Below are positions 45,785-55,133 of a DNA stretch of 64,000 bases, piece by piece (position 1 is the stretch's first letter; every line of letters starts with the position of its first letter). The translations under genes were made by a program, and so were the position numbers. Source of the stretch: Gordonia alkanivorans NBRC 16433 (lineage in GTDB: Bacteria; Actinomycetota; Actinomycetes; Mycobacteriales; Mycobacteriaceae). Under the pieces are notes generated by a model. The model was not told where the DNA came from and did no database searches. It worked only from the letters and a program-made list of their open reading frames with translations. The stretch is from contig NZ_BACI01000099.1 in assembly GCF_000225505.1 (NCBI RefSeq), forward strand, positions 1 to 64,000, read 5' to 3'.

Positions 45785-45804
45785 GGATGTCAGGCTAGGC
45801 ATCC

Positions 45805-46236
<432 letters not shown>

Positions 46237-46275
46237 CCGTCGATCGTAGATCGTCAACCGGCGCGCGGGGCCCAC

Positions 46276-47976
46276 TCAGCCGCGCAGAACTGCGGCGATG
46301 TCGACGCTGAGCTCTTGGAGCCGTTCGGCGGCGCGGAGGTGCGGGACCTCGGTGTCCGCACAATCGAGGACGACCTCGAGGTAGCACTTCAGCTTCGGTT
46401 CGGTGCCCGATGGCCGCACGACGACCCGGTCGTCGGCGGCCGTGCGGAGGACGAGTGCATCGGTGGGCGGAAGGTCGCCGGAACCCGTGGCGAGGTCGAG
46501 GACCTCGACGACCTGGGAGCCGGCGAGTGCGTCGATCGTCGTGGTGCGTAACCGGTCCATCATCTGTCCGATCTCGGCGACGTCGTCGACGCGAATCGTC
46601 AGCGGGGCAGTCGCGTGGAGGCCGTGGCGTCGGGCGAGGTCATCGAGGAGGTCGACGAGTGTGCGGCCGTCGGCGGCGAGTTCTTCGACGAGACCGATGA
46701 CCCGGACCATTGCAGAGATCCCGTCCTTGTCGCGCACGGCCTCCGGGTCGGTGCAGTACCCGATGGCCTCCTCGTAGCCGAATCGCAGATCCGGTGTCCG
46801 GGCGATCCATTTGAAGCCGGTGAGGGTCGCCGCGAACCGAAGTCCGTGATGGCCGGCGATCTTCCCCAGCAGCCGGCTCGACACGATCGAGCAGGCGAGC
46901 GTGTTCCCGTTGCGACCGGCGTCGCGGGCGGCCTGTTCGCCCAGCAGCCAACCGATTTCGTCGCCGGTGAGCTGCCGCCAGCCACGGTCGGTGGGGGTGG
47001 CGACCGAGCAGCGGTCGGCGTCCGGATCGAGGGCGATCACCACATGTGCGTCGACGTGGCGGGCGAGATCGAGAGCACGGTCGAGGGCTCCGGGTTCTTC
47101 CGGGTTCGGGAAGGGGACGGTCGGGAAATCGGGGTCGGGAGAGAACTGGTCGCCGACGACGTGGACGTCGGTGACGCCTGCAGCGCTCAACACGGCGAGT
47201 GCCGTCGAACCGCCGACGCCGTGCATCGGGGTCAGGACGACGCGCACCGGGCTGGGGCCGGTGCCGGGCCGGAGTGCGGCGGCCCGGGCGATGTACGCCT
47301 CGAGAGTCGTACCGTCGAGGGCGACGACCGAGGCGGCGTCGCGGGTGATCTCGTCAGCCGGCGGCGCGGAGTCGATGAAGGCGGCGATCTGCTCGTCGGC
47401 GGGCGGGACGATCTGGACGCCACGACCGGCAGAGTCGGTGGCGCGGCCACCGAGGTACACCTTGTAGCCATTGTCGGCAGGCGGATTGTGCGACGCGGTG
47501 ATCATCACCCCGGCGTCGCAGTCGAGCGCGCGGGTGGCGTACGCGGTCACCGGGGTCGGTAGCCGACGAGGGAGCGTCATCACGGTGACGCCCTGTGCGG
47601 CAAGGACTTCGGCGGCGGCGTCGAGGAAAGCATCGGAACCGTACCGGGCATCGCAACCGATGACGGCGCGCGCATCGGGCCCGACGGTCTCGATGAGGTG
47701 GCGGCCGAGGCCGTACGTGGCGCGGGTGACCACCGCGACGTTCATACGGGTCTCCCCCGCCCCGACCTCGCCTCGCAGCCCTGCGGTACCGAAGGTCAGC
47801 GGGCCGCGGAATCGGGAGTCGAGATCGGCGCCGGCCGCGGCGTCTCCGGATTCGGCTGCCTCGATGAGGCCGGCGAGTTCGGCGCGGGTCGCCGGATCCG
47901 GGTCGTGGTCTCGCCAGGTACGCGCGGTCTCGATCACCCGCGCGACGCTATCAGTCAGCGGATTCGGCGGTGACAT
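46276..47976 (-). CDS. Phosphohexomutase (phosphoglucomutase/phosphomannomutase)
   Basis: A 566-residue alpha-D-phosphohexomutase. The start is ATG at 47974-47976 (MSPPNPLTDSVARVIETART). The catalytic phosphoserine lies in MITASHNPPADNGYKVYLGG, the metal loop is ALDPDADRCSVA, the sugar-binding loop is GYEEAIGYCTDP, and the phosphate loop is VVRPSGTEPKLKCYLEV. All four functional loops are intact. Length matches the PgmB/ManB group of actinobacteria. Its first 22 bases overlap the end of the GlgC-like gene, suggesting coupled production of hexose-1-phosphate and its nucleotide sugar. Confidence 0.9.
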   Translation of the reverse strand: MSPPNPLTDSVARVIETARTWRDHDPDPATRAELAGLIEAAESGDAAAGADLDSRFRGPLTFGTAGLRGEVGAGETRMNVAVVTRATYGLGRHLIETVGPDARAVIGCDARYGSDAFLDAAAEVLAAQGVTVMTLPRRLPTPVTAYATRALDCDAGVMITASHNPPADNGYKVYLGGRATDSAGRGVQIVPPADEQIAAFIDSAPPADEITRDAASVVALDGTTLEAYIARAAALRPGTGPSPVRVVLTPMHGVGGSTALAVLSAAGVTDVHVVGDQFSPDPDFPTVPFPNPEEPGALDRALDLARHVDAHVVIALDPDADRCSVATPTDRGWRQLTGDEIGWLLGEQAARDAGRNGNTLACSIVSSRLLGKIAGHHGLRFAATLTGFKWIARTPDLRFGYEEAIGYCTDPEAVRDKDGISAMVRVIGLVEELAADGRTLVDLLDDLARRHGLHATAPLTIRVDDVAEIGQMMDRLRTTTIDALAGSQVVEVLDLATGSGDLPPTDALVLRTAADDRVVVRPSGTEPKLKCYLEVVLDCADTEVPHLRAAERLQELSVDIAAVLRG

Positions 47977-49184
47977 TCGACGCGGTCGCCGAGAGCGACC
48001 TTCGCTCCCCGGAGGATCTGAGTGTCCATCCCCACGAGCGTGATCTTCTCGGTCGGCACCGGCCGGGTTCGGGGATGGCCACCGATCGTCGCCCGCGGCC
48101 CCACCCGGACCCGTTCGTCGAGGATCGACCACGACACGGACGCCCCGGTGCCGATCACGGAGTCCGCGAAGACAACCGAGTCGACGACGGTGGCCCCCTT
48201 CTCCACCACCACGCCCGGTCCGAGGACGCTGCGTCGCACGGTTCCGCACACGTGGGCGCCGCTGCTGACGAGGCTGTCCTCGACGACCGCCCCGGTTTCT
48301 ATCCGGGCCGCGGCGCGCTGCGGCTGGTTCGTCAGGACCGGTCGCTCGGCGCGGAAGACGTCGATCCTGCCGTCGATCAGATCCCGATGTGCCTGCAGGT
48401 AGGTCTCCGGCCGGCCGGCGTCGATCCAGTACCCCGACATCGCGTGCGCAACCGTCTTTCCGCGGTCGACGAACCACGGCACGAGGTGTTCGCCGAAGTC
48501 GCCGAGCCCGGTGTCGTCCTCGGCCGAACCCACCGTCGTCTCGCGCACCAGGCCTTCGAGTCCTTCGATGAGCACCTGCGGGTCGTAGATGAAGATCTCG
48601 GTGGCGATCGTGCGGGTCGTCGCACGGTCGGGCTTGTAGCGGAACTCGCGGACGGTGCCGTCGCGGCGGGAGGTGACCGTGGCGTGCTGGGACGCCTCCT
48701 CCAGCGAACAGGTCGTGGTGACGATGGTGCATTCGGCGCCGCGGCTGCGGTGGGTGTCGAGGGCGTCGCGGAAGTCGAAATCGTAGACGTGGTCGGCGCT
48801 CATGACGATCACCTCGGCCGGTCCGTGTTCGGCAATGCGGTCGCGGATCCGGTAGAGAAGGTCGGCGTTGCCGGTGGCGAAGCCGTCCTCGGTCTCCGGG
48901 GCGTCGGTCTGCTCGGGAATGACGATCCGCAGTCCGCCGCTCGTGCGGTCGAGGTCCCAGGGGCGCCCGCCGGCGACCAGTTGGGTCAGCGTCTCCGCCT
49001 CGTACTGGACGCACAGCCAGACGTCGTCGACGTGACTGTGGTGCAGGTTCGACAGCGGGAAGTCGATGAGTTGATAGTTCCCCGCGAACGGCAGGGCCGG
49101 TTTGGCCCGTCGATCGGTCAACACCTCCATCCGGGAACCACGCCCACCGGCCTGCACGATCGCGAGAACATCAGAGTGCCGCAT
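47955..49184 (-). CDS. glgC: GlgC-like glucose-1-phosphate adenylyltransferase
   Basis: A 409-residue nucleotidyltransferase; start ATG 49182-49184 (MRHSDVLAIVQAGGRGSRME). The pyrophosphorylase motif AGGRGSRMEVLTDRRAKPAL differs slightly from the common GGxGTRL form. Other signs are IDFPLSNLHHSHVDDVWLCV, VIVMSADHVYDFDFRDAL and HAMSGYWIDAGRPETYLQAH, followed by a left-handed beta-helix with repeated hexapeptides (SSGAHVCGTVRRSVLGPGVV). It would make ADP-glucose from glucose-1-phosphate and ATP for glycogen-type glucans. It overlaps the phosphohexomutase gene and is divergent from the FAD oxidoreductase gene. The core glgC may lie elsewhere, so a paralogue is possible. Confidence 0.85.
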   Translation of the reverse strand: MRHSDVLAIVQAGGRGSRMEVLTDRRAKPALPFAGNYQLIDFPLSNLHHSHVDDVWLCVQYEAETLTQLVAGGRPWDLDRTSGGLRIVIPEQTDAPETEDGFATGNADLLYRIRDRIAEHGPAEVIVMSADHVYDFDFRDALDTHRSRGAECTIVTTTCSLEEASQHATVTSRRDGTVREFRYKPDRATTRTIATEIFIYDPQVLIEGLEGLVRETTVGSAEDDTGLGDFGEHLVPWFVDRGKTVAHAMSGYWIDAGRPETYLQAHRDLIDGRIDVFRAERPVLTNQPQRAAARIETGAVVEDSLVSSGAHVCGTVRRSVLGPGVVVEKGATVVDSVVFADSVIGTGASVSWSILDERVRVGPRATIGGHPRTRPVPTEKITLVGMDTQILRGAKVALGDRVECHRRIR

Positions 49185-49253
49185 CAGCCCAGTGTGCCCG
49201 AGACCTCGATCTGTACCGGGATGATCGGATGGGCGAGGAGAAGGGAGAACCCG

Positions 49254-50357
49254 GTGGAACGGACCGATTGCCTGGTGGTGGGCGGCGGCATCGTGGGTCT
49301 GGCCGTGGCTCATGCGCTGGCTTCGACCGGGCGCGAGGTGATCGTCGTCGAGGCGGCCGACTCGGTCGGTACGCAGACGACCTCGCGGAGTTCGGAGGTC
49401 ATCCACGCAGGGATCTACTATCCCGAGGGCAGTCTGAAGGCGCGGTTGTGCGTGCGGGGTCGTGAACTCCTCACCCGGTACTGCGACGAGCACGGCGTCT
49501 CCTGGCGTCGCCCGGGCAAGCTGATCGTGGCCACCGACGACGCCCAGACCGACCGGCTCGACGTACTGCTCCGGCACGGACTGACGAACGGTGTCGCCGA
49601 TCTGCGACGGATCGACGGTGCCGAACTGCACGAACTGGAACCAGATGTGCACGGTGTGGCCGCGCTGCTGTCGCCGTCGACCGGGATCGTCGACGTCGAC
49701 GGCATGGTCCGGGCTCTGCGACGGGACCTCGAGTCCGCAGGCGGCGCAGTGGCGTTGCGTAGCAGGGTGATCGGCGGGCGCGTCGACAGCGGCGGAGTCA
49801 CCGTCGACACTGCGGAGGCCGGCTCGGCGTCGGCGAAGATGCTCGTGAACTGCGCCGGGCTGGGTGCGTGGGACGTTGCCCGCTCCCTGGACGGGTTCGA
49901 CGGTCCGATCCCGCCGCGACACCTGGCGAAGGGCAATTATTTCGGATTGTCCGGTGCACGAGCACCATTCGAGCACCTGGTCTATCCCGTGCCGGTCGAC
50001 GGCGGACTGGGCGTGCACTTCATCATGGACCTCGCCGGTGCGGCGCGCTTCGGCCCGGACGTGGAGTGGGTTGACGGCGAGCAGCTCGACTACTCGGTCG
50101 ACGAGACACGCCTGGCCGGGTTCGAGGAGTCGATCCGCCGCTACTGGCCCGGATTGCCCTCGGGCACACTGACTCCCGCATACGCAGGAATCCGACCCAA
50201 GACCAGCGGCCCCGGCGAGGCGACCGCGGACTTCACCATCCACGGGCCGGCCACACACGGGCACGCCGGGCTGGTCACCCTGTTCGGCATCGAGTCGCCA
50301 GGCATCACCTCGTGCCTGGCGATCGGCGAGTACGTCGTCGGGGTCCTCGGTCTCTGA
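49254..50357 (+). CDS. FAD-dependent oxidoreductase, L-2-hydroxyglutarate oxidase (LhgO)-like
   Basis: A 367-residue DAO-family flavoprotein. GTG at 49254 is preferred because AAGGGAG is seven bases upstream and the FAD motif follows (DCLVVGGGIVGLAVAHALAS). Further signs are TQTTSRSSEVIHAGIYYPEG, typical of LhgO/YgaF, HLAKGNYFGLSGARAPFEHL, VYPVPVDGGLGVHFIMDLAG and LFGIESPGITSCLAIGEYV. LhgO oxidises L-2-hydroxyglutarate to 2-oxoglutarate, passing electrons to the membrane quinone pool. Monocistronic and divergent from the GlgC-like gene. Confidence 0.85.
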   Translation: MERTDCLVVGGGIVGLAVAHALASTGREVIVVEAADSVGTQTTSRSSEVIHAGIYYPEGSLKARLCVRGRELLTRYCDEHGVSWRRPGKLIVATDDAQTDRLDVLLRHGLTNGVADLRRIDGAELHELEPDVHGVAALLSPSTGIVDVDGMVRALRRDLESAGGAVALRSRVIGGRVDSGGVTVDTAEAGSASAKMLVNCAGLGAWDVARSLDGFDGPIPPRHLAKGNYFGLSGARAPFEHLVYPVPVDGGLGVHFIMDLAGAARFGPDVEWVDGEQLDYSVDETRLAGFEESIRRYWPGLPSGTLTPAYAGIRPKTSGPGEATADFTIHGPATHGHAGLVTLFGIESPGITSCLAIGEYVVGVLGL

Positions 50358-50439
50358 GCCGAACCGCTCATCATCTCTGTACCGGCTCACGATTTCCGCG
50401 TGAGCGGGAACGGAGATCGTGAGCGACCCGTGAGCGGAG

Positions 50440-51411
50440 CTACTTGGCGGCGTATTGGTAAGCGGCGCTCTGCTTCTCGCGCTTCTTCATGGCCTGGATC
50501 GCGTCGTGGTGGCGACGGGCGTGGTAGGCCAGCGGGAAGTAGGTCGCACGCTCGGGCAGGGTGCGGTAGGCGAACCGCAGGCGACGGTGGATCTTCTCGA
50601 GGTGGCGCTGCTCCTCGTTGGTCCACGTCAGCCCGAGGATCTCGCGCACGCGCGGATCCATGACGCCGACGGTCGTGAGGTAGTTGAAATCCTGGAACGG
50701 GACCGACGCGGTGGCGGCTACCTTCTTGACGGCCGGGCGCAGCGCCTTGGGAACGGTCTTCGGCACCGGCGGGGCGGCACGCATCTGCTCGATGAGTTCG
50801 ATCGCCACCGGGTGACGGACCAGCTTGTTCTCGACGAAGTCGTCGAAGTACTCCTCGAACTCCTCGAGGGTCTCCGGGTAGCCCTTCATCGGGACCTGGA
50901 CGATCTTCGCGATGCGACGGTTGTCGCGGAGTAGTTCCGTGCGCTCCTCGAGTGTGAACTCACGGCCGAGGACGAGCGGCGCGGCCGTGGTCATCGTCGG
51001 GAATGCGGTCGCGATGACCCACGCGTAGGCCTCCGGGTTGAGCGCACTGATGTGCTTGCCCTCGGCGTTGCGCATCTGCAGCGGCTGGTGCAGCTTCCGC
51101 AGGCGGTGCCCCTCGGCGATGGCTTCCTGACCGCCGTAGGTCCAGCGCAGCACCGAGTCGGCGGACCGGATCGCCCGCCCGACCGGGTCCGTGCGGAACA
51201 CCGAGTACTTGTCGACGACATCGCCGATCACCGGATGCATCACCTGCATCACGAACGCGGCACCGTTGATCGGCAGGAACGTGTAGAGCCCGGTGAGCTG
51301 CGCGGTCAGCGAATCCGGCGGGATCAGCTCGATCTCGTCGTCACGGTGGTTGATCAGGCGATCGGTGTCCTCGAGTGCGGCGGTCGTCGGTTCGTCGTGT
51401 ACCGCGGTCAT
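50440..51411 (-). CDS. Oxygenase MpaB family protein (DUF2236)
   Basis: A 323-residue protein; start ATG 51409-51411 (MTAVHDEPTTAAL). The DUF2236 pattern is visible: LYTFLPINGAAFVMQVMHPV, VGRAIRSADSVLRWTYGG, HRLRKLHQPLQMRNAEGKHI and AYAWVIATAFPTMTTAAP. The family includes latex-clearing protein and the mycophenolic acid enzyme MpaB, which use heme or metal for oxidative cleavage. The exact role is unknown in actinobacterial housekeeping members. It converges on the LhgO-like gene. Confidence 0.82.
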   Translation of the reverse strand: MTAVHDEPTTAALEDTDRLINHRDDEIELIPPDSLTAQLTGLYTFLPINGAAFVMQVMHPVIGDVVDKYSVFRTDPVGRAIRSADSVLRWTYGGQEAIAEGHRLRKLHQPLQMRNAEGKHISALNPEAYAWVIATAFPTMTTAAPLVLGREFTLEERTELLRDNRRIAKIVQVPMKGYPETLEEFEEYFDDFVENKLVRHPVAIELIEQMRAAPPVPKTVPKALRPAVKKVAATASVPFQDFNYLTTVGVMDPRVREILGLTWTNEEQRHLEKIHRRLRFAYRTLPERATYFPLAYHARRHHDAIQAMKKREKQSAAYQYAAK

Positions 51412-51503
51412 GGTGCCCCCAACGTCGTTTTCGACAGCGTGTCTTTCGACAACATTCGTAGTCAGATTAGCGCAGGGGGCGCCGAAAACCCAGGTTTCGG
51501 CAC

Positions 51504-52238
51504 TCAAGCAGGACCGATGATGACCGTGCGGGTGCCGAGGGCGCGTTCTCGGACGGTGAAGATGCGGGTGCCTTTCTTGCGGCCCGTACGGATCTCACTG
51601 AGTGCCAAACCCGCAGACGACAGACGCGCGTGGGTCACCTCGACGTCGGTGGACCGCCAGGCGACACCCCACAGCGAGGTCGCAGCGGGGGTCGGCGGCT
51701 CGTTCGAGGTCGCGGCGGTGACGACCTCGACGATGAGGTCAGCGGCGCGGAAGAACAGCTGCCGGGCGTTGTCGCCGATCGGCTGGTCGAGCCGGAAGTC
51801 CAGGCCGAACACGCCGCCGAACAGCGCGACCGCCCGATCGCGGTTGTCGCAGGTGAAGACGAGGTGGTCCATCCCCGTCACGTCCCCGGCATGTGTCGAC
51901 TCCCCCACGGCCTCACGGGCGGCGACACCGAGCGGGGCCGTCTCGCCGAACACCCCGAGCGTCGACTCGACCACGGGGAAGCCGCGTCGGACCAGCAGCC
52001 GGTGCATCGCCGGGAGGTCGTCGGCCGTGAAATACACCCGGTGATCGGCTTCGGCATCAGCATCCCCGGCGGGTGCCTGACGCAACCGGAGCTCGGTGTT
52101 CCCGAGAACCACTGCCGGCGAATCGGCATCGGGCGTACCGGAGAGACCGAGAAGGCTCGCGTGAGTATGGGCGGCGAGTGCGGGGTCGGCGCAGGCGAGT
52201 TCGACGATCGCAGTCGGGAACGGGTTCGGCGGGATCAC
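51504..52238 (-). CDS. Two-module VOC-like protein
   Basis: A 244-residue protein with two VOC-like halves: FPTAIVELACADPALAAHTH with RVYFTADDLPAMHRLLVRRG, and GMDHLVFTCDNRDRAVALFG with LIVEVVTAAT and VEVTHARLSSAGLALSEIRT. The pattern of His at MDHLVF and Glu at LIVEVV resembles metal ligands, but the pocket is not assignable. It ends with TRTVIIGPA. Its start lies within the stop of the preceding (upstream) hypothetical gene. Confidence 0.75.
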   Translation of the reverse strand: MIPPNPFPTAIVELACADPALAAHTHASLLGLSGTPDADSPAVVLGNTELRLRQAPAGDADAEADHRVYFTADDLPAMHRLLVRRGFPVVESTLGVFGETAPLGVAAREAVGESTHAGDVTGMDHLVFTCDNRDRAVALFGGVFGLDFRLDQPIGDNARQLFFRAADLIVEVVTAATSNEPPTPAATSLWGVAWRSTDVEVTHARLSSAGLALSEIRTGRKKGTRIFTVRERALGTRTVIIGPA

Positions 52239-52564
52239 CGCTTCTTCTTACCCTTCCGCCTACGGGGTGCCGGCGGGGTGGGTCGGTACGTCAGCCGCGC
52301 CGAGCTGGTGATGTGCCAGGCACCGCACATGCACTCGTAGTAGCGGAGTGACAGGGTGCCCAGCGCTCGCCGCTTGATGCGGTCGATGCCGTCGAGCGCA
52401 TCGGCCGGCGACGAGAAGGGAAGCTTGTCCGGTGTCGGACACTCGGCTGTCTCAATCCGACGCTCCGCTCGCGCCGCGGGGCGCCGGTGCATCAGCTCGT
52501 GGAAAGCCATCCGCGCCTCGATCTCGCGGTAGAACGATTCGAGATCGTCGTCGGAGAAGGGCAC
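52235..52564 (-). CDS. Hypothetical protein with Cys-rich strand
   Basis: A 109-residue protein not recognised. It has an acidic N-terminal helix (MPFSDDDLESFYREIEARMA), a middle rich in Ala/Arg, a strand YYECMCGAWHITSS with a CxC pair that suggests metal binding, and a highly basic C-terminus (RRRKGKKKR), suggesting nucleic acid contact. It overlaps the VOC gene by four bases. Confidence 0.65.
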   Translation of the reverse strand: MPFSDDDLESFYREIEARMAFHELMHRRPAARAERRIETAECPTPDKLPFSSPADALDGIDRIKRRALGTLSLRYYECMCGAWHITSSARLTYRPTPPAPRRRKGKKKR

Positions 52565-52618
52565 GGATCGATTATCCCCTCACCGCGGATCGTCGGCAGA
52601 ACCGCGCCCGGCGCGTGA

Positions 52619-52840
52619 CTAGCGGGCCATCCACAGACGACGGCGGATGACCTCACGCATACGGCGTAGCTCGGCGGCGCTCAGGGCCTCCGGCGGATCG
52701 GCGTCGACGATCCGGTTGAGCTCGGTGAAGAAATCTCGATCAGACAGCCCGAATTCCTCGATGATCTGCTTCGACGACCCACCGCCCAGCGGGTACCAGT
52801 ACTTCTCGAACTGGATCATCTGCTGCTGCCTGTCGTTCAT
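52619..52840 (-). CDS. DUF3263-type small protein
   Basis: A 73-residue protein: MNDRQQQMIQFEKYWYPLGG, then SKQIIEEFGLSDRDFFTELN and a basic C-terminal helix. This pattern (aromatic helix, a FGLS turn, then an Arg-rich tail) matches DUF3263 proteins of actinobacteria, which resemble a single helix-turn-helix. Likely DNA-binding; target unknown. The 216 bases upstream of it (52841-53056) hold its promoter and the end of the DUF475 gene region. Confidence 0.75.
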   Translation of the reverse strand: MNDRQQQMIQFEKYWYPLGGGSSKQIIEEFGLSDRDFFTELNRIVDADPPEALSAAELRRMREVIRRRLWMAR

Positions 52841-53056
52841 TCCACCTCCAACTGCGTGCTGTTTGCGAAGTAGTGCCGGGGCACCTCGCCCCGGTCGCGC
52901 AATCCCGGGGATCGTGCGTGACGCACGTCACCGACGGAGTCCTTTGTACACCTGTCGACCGACAGTCGGGAGTAAGTGACCCAGGGTGATTCGAATGTGT
53001 CTCAGAACGTTCACCGGAAGGTCATGAATTCCCGTCGAACGCTTCCGATCGGGGCA

Positions 53057-54154
53057 TCAGGCGTTCACCGAAGACGGGGTTTTCGGGCGTCGTGAGTCGC
53101 GTCGATTCGCCCGGATGCTGCTCGCGAGCGAGGCACCGATGAACGCCACTCCGACGAGGCCGGTGACGATCTCGTCGATATGGAATTCCACGCCCAGAAG
53201 GAGGATGACGGCGAGCGCGCCGATCGCCCAGTGCGCTCCGTGCTCGAGATACCGGTACTCCCCCAGCGTGCCTGTACGCACGAGGTAGATCGTGATGGAC
53301 CGGACGAACATCGCGCCGATGAAACCGAGGCCGAGCGCGATGATGATCGGGTCAGAGGTGATCGCGAACGCGCCGATCACGCCGTCGAAGGAGAAGGACG
53401 CGTCGAGCACCTCGAGGTAGAGGAAGAGGAAGAACGCGGCCTTGCCGGTCGCCCTGGTCGCTCGGGTCGGACCCGGCTCGTCGTGTTCCGGACCGTCGGA
53501 CATGAACAGCGAACTGAGTCCGTCGACGGTGATGTAGGTGACCATGCCGAGGATCCCGGCGATCAGGACGGTGGCCCTGATGTCATCGGACGCGAGGAAC
53601 TCCGCGCAGAGCACGAGGCCGGTCGACGCGAGCACGACCGGTAGCTGGTCGAGCTTGCCGATCTTGGCCAGTGGGCGCTCGAGCCACGTCAGCCAGGTGC
53701 GCTCCCGCTCGGTCAGCACGAAGTTCAGGAACAGCAGCAACAGGAACATGCCACCGAACGCGGCGATCTGAGGATGCGCCTCGGTGAGGATCGTCTCGTA
53801 GCTGGGTTGGCCGTCGGCGAAGTGGGTCTGCCCCTCCGGCGGTGGGTTGGTGGCCAGCCGCAGCGCCTCGGCCGGATTCAGGCCGCCGGTGATCCAGACG
53901 ATCAACAGCGGGAACAGCAGACGCATCCCGAAGACCGCGATGAGCACGCCCACGGTCAGGAACATGCGCTGCCAGAACTCCGACATCCGCTCGAGGATGG
54001 TCGCGTTGATGACGGCATTGTCGAAGGACAGCGACACCTCGAGCACGCCGAGGATGGCGCACAGCGCTAGCCCGGTCCAGCCGAGGTAGAGATAGGCGAC
54101 GATCAGCGCCGCCACCGAGACGACGCCGGACAGGCCGAAGATGCGGGCGATCAC
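53057..54154 (-). CDS. DUF475/TerC-like integral membrane protein
   Basis: A 365-residue polytopic protein. GTG at 54154 is used because it overlaps the stop of the upstream zinc-finger gene (GTGA). About nine hydrophobic helices are present. Two duplicated motifs are typical of TerC/DUF475 proteins: LEVSLSFDNAVINATIL near residue 38 and LEVLDASFSFDGVIGAFAIT near residue 250, the second a degenerate copy of the first. TerC-type proteins are linked to metal ion handling and tellurite resistance. Substrate unknown. Confidence 0.85.
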   Translation of the reverse strand: MIARIFGLSGVVSVAALIVAYLYLGWTGLALCAILGVLEVSLSFDNAVINATILERMSEFWQRMFLTVGVLIAVFGMRLLFPLLIVWITGGLNPAEALRLATNPPPEGQTHFADGQPSYETILTEAHPQIAAFGGMFLLLLFLNFVLTERERTWLTWLERPLAKIGKLDQLPVVLASTGLVLCAEFLASDDIRATVLIAGILGMVTYITVDGLSSLFMSDGPEHDEPGPTRATRATGKAAFFLFLYLEVLDASFSFDGVIGAFAITSDPIIIALGLGFIGAMFVRSITIYLVRTGTLGEYRYLEHGAHWAIGALAVILLLGVEFHIDEIVTGLVGVAFIGASLASSIRANRRDSRRPKTPSSVNA

Positions 54155-54492
54155 CGCAGCTTCTCGGCTTCCTTCGCGAGTTCGAGCAGGGTGTCGGTCA
54201 GCTCGGTCAGGACATCGTGGTCGGCGCGTTCGGCGACCGCGGTGCCGAGGTCCTCCGCGGCGCAGCGGAGGGCGAACATCCGGTCCCCGAAGTCCGCGGC
54301 CTCGGCCGCGGACAGGATCACGGCGTCGGCGGGAATGGATGTGCCCTCGAGGAGCGTTCTCTGCTCATAGGCGCGCTGCCTGCACGAACGCTTGCAGTAC
54401 TTGCGGCGCCGGCCGAGTTCCGAGTCGACCATCATCGAGCCGCACCAGGCACAGTTGTACGGGCGGCGCCGACGATGGGAGACCTGTTCCAC
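54151..54492 (-). CDS. Small zinc-ribbon protein, hypothetical
   Basis: A 113-residue protein; GTG at 54490-54492 is the nearest start in frame but has no clear ribosome-binding site, so the start is uncertain. The N-terminus holds a treble-clef or ribbon type motif CAWCGSMM with KYCKRSCRQRAYEQ, like FCS/CGNR-type zinc fingers in actinobacterial regulators. The rest is an Ala/Glu-rich amphipathic helix. Probably nucleic-acid binding. It is coupled to the DUF475 gene (GTGA). Confidence 0.7.
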   Translation of the reverse strand: MEQVSHRRRRPYNCAWCGSMMVDSELGRRRKYCKRSCRQRAYEQRTLLEGTSIPADAVILSAAEAADFGDRMFALRCAAEDLGTAVAERADHDVLTELTDTLLELAKEAEKLR

Positions 54493-54717
54493 ATCGGAGA
54501 CGGTACCCCGGTCGGACGCCCGGAGACCGGCACGGCACGACCGGCGGCCGCCGCCGGTCAACACGGGTGGTCGGCGGTGGCAAACCACCGGGAAGAATGC
54601 GCGTAGAATGTTCCTGTTGACGACTCAGTTGGCTGCGTTCGATGGTGAACGCCGCGTGAACACAGCTGATAGATCCGGCAAACTGAGAATCTGACGAAGC
54701 TTTGAGAGGAACCCTTC

Positions 54718-55062
54718 ATGGCAGATCGAGTACTTCGGGGTAGCCGCCTCGGCGCGGTGAGCTACGAGACCGATCGCGACCACGACCTCGCGCCACGTCG
54801 CATCGTCCAGTACCGCACCGACAACGGTGAGATCTTCGACGTGCCTTTCGCCGACGACGCCGAGGTGCCGTCGAAGTGGCCGTGCAAGAACGGTATGGAA
54901 GGCACGATCCTCGAGGGCGCAGAGCCCGAGGAGAAGAAGACGAAGCCGCCGCGCACCCACTGGGACATGCTGCTCGAGCGTCGCAGCGAGGAAGAGCTCG
55001 AGGTGCTCCTCAACGAGCGCCTCGACCTCCTGAAACAACGTCGCAAGGGCATCTCGCACTGA
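54718..55062 (+). CDS. rbpA: RNA polymerase-binding protein RbpA
   Basis: A 114-residue actinobacterial RbpA. It begins MADRVLRGSRLGAVSYETDR, has the RbpA core fold (QYRTDNGEIFDVPFADDAEV, PSKWPCKNGMEGTILEG) and the C-terminal sigma-interaction helix (ERRSEEELEVLLNERLDLLK). RbpA binds RNA polymerase with group 1 and 2 sigma factors and helps open-complex formation. Only one Cys of the usual zinc set is present (Cys56), as in mycobacterial RbpA. A GAGAGGA ribosome-binding site precedes the ATG. Confidence 0.96.
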   Translation: MADRVLRGSRLGAVSYETDRDHDLAPRRIVQYRTDNGEIFDVPFADDAEVPSKWPCKNGMEGTILEGAEPEEKKTKPPRTHWDMLLERRSEEELEVLLNERLDLLKQRRKGISH

Positions 55063-55075
55063 GCCCGACCGCTTG

Positions 55076-55123
55076 ACATACAGACCGGCCCGGCAGGAAC
55101 ACCTGCCGGGCCGGTCTGTATGT
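55076..55123. terminator. Perfect 22-bp hairpin between rbpA and ppm1
   Basis: Arms 55076-55097 and 55102-55123 pair without mismatch around the loop AACA. It lies between convergent genes and probably serves both, without a T-tract. Confidence 0.85.
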
Positions 55124-55133
55124 GTATGCCGAG

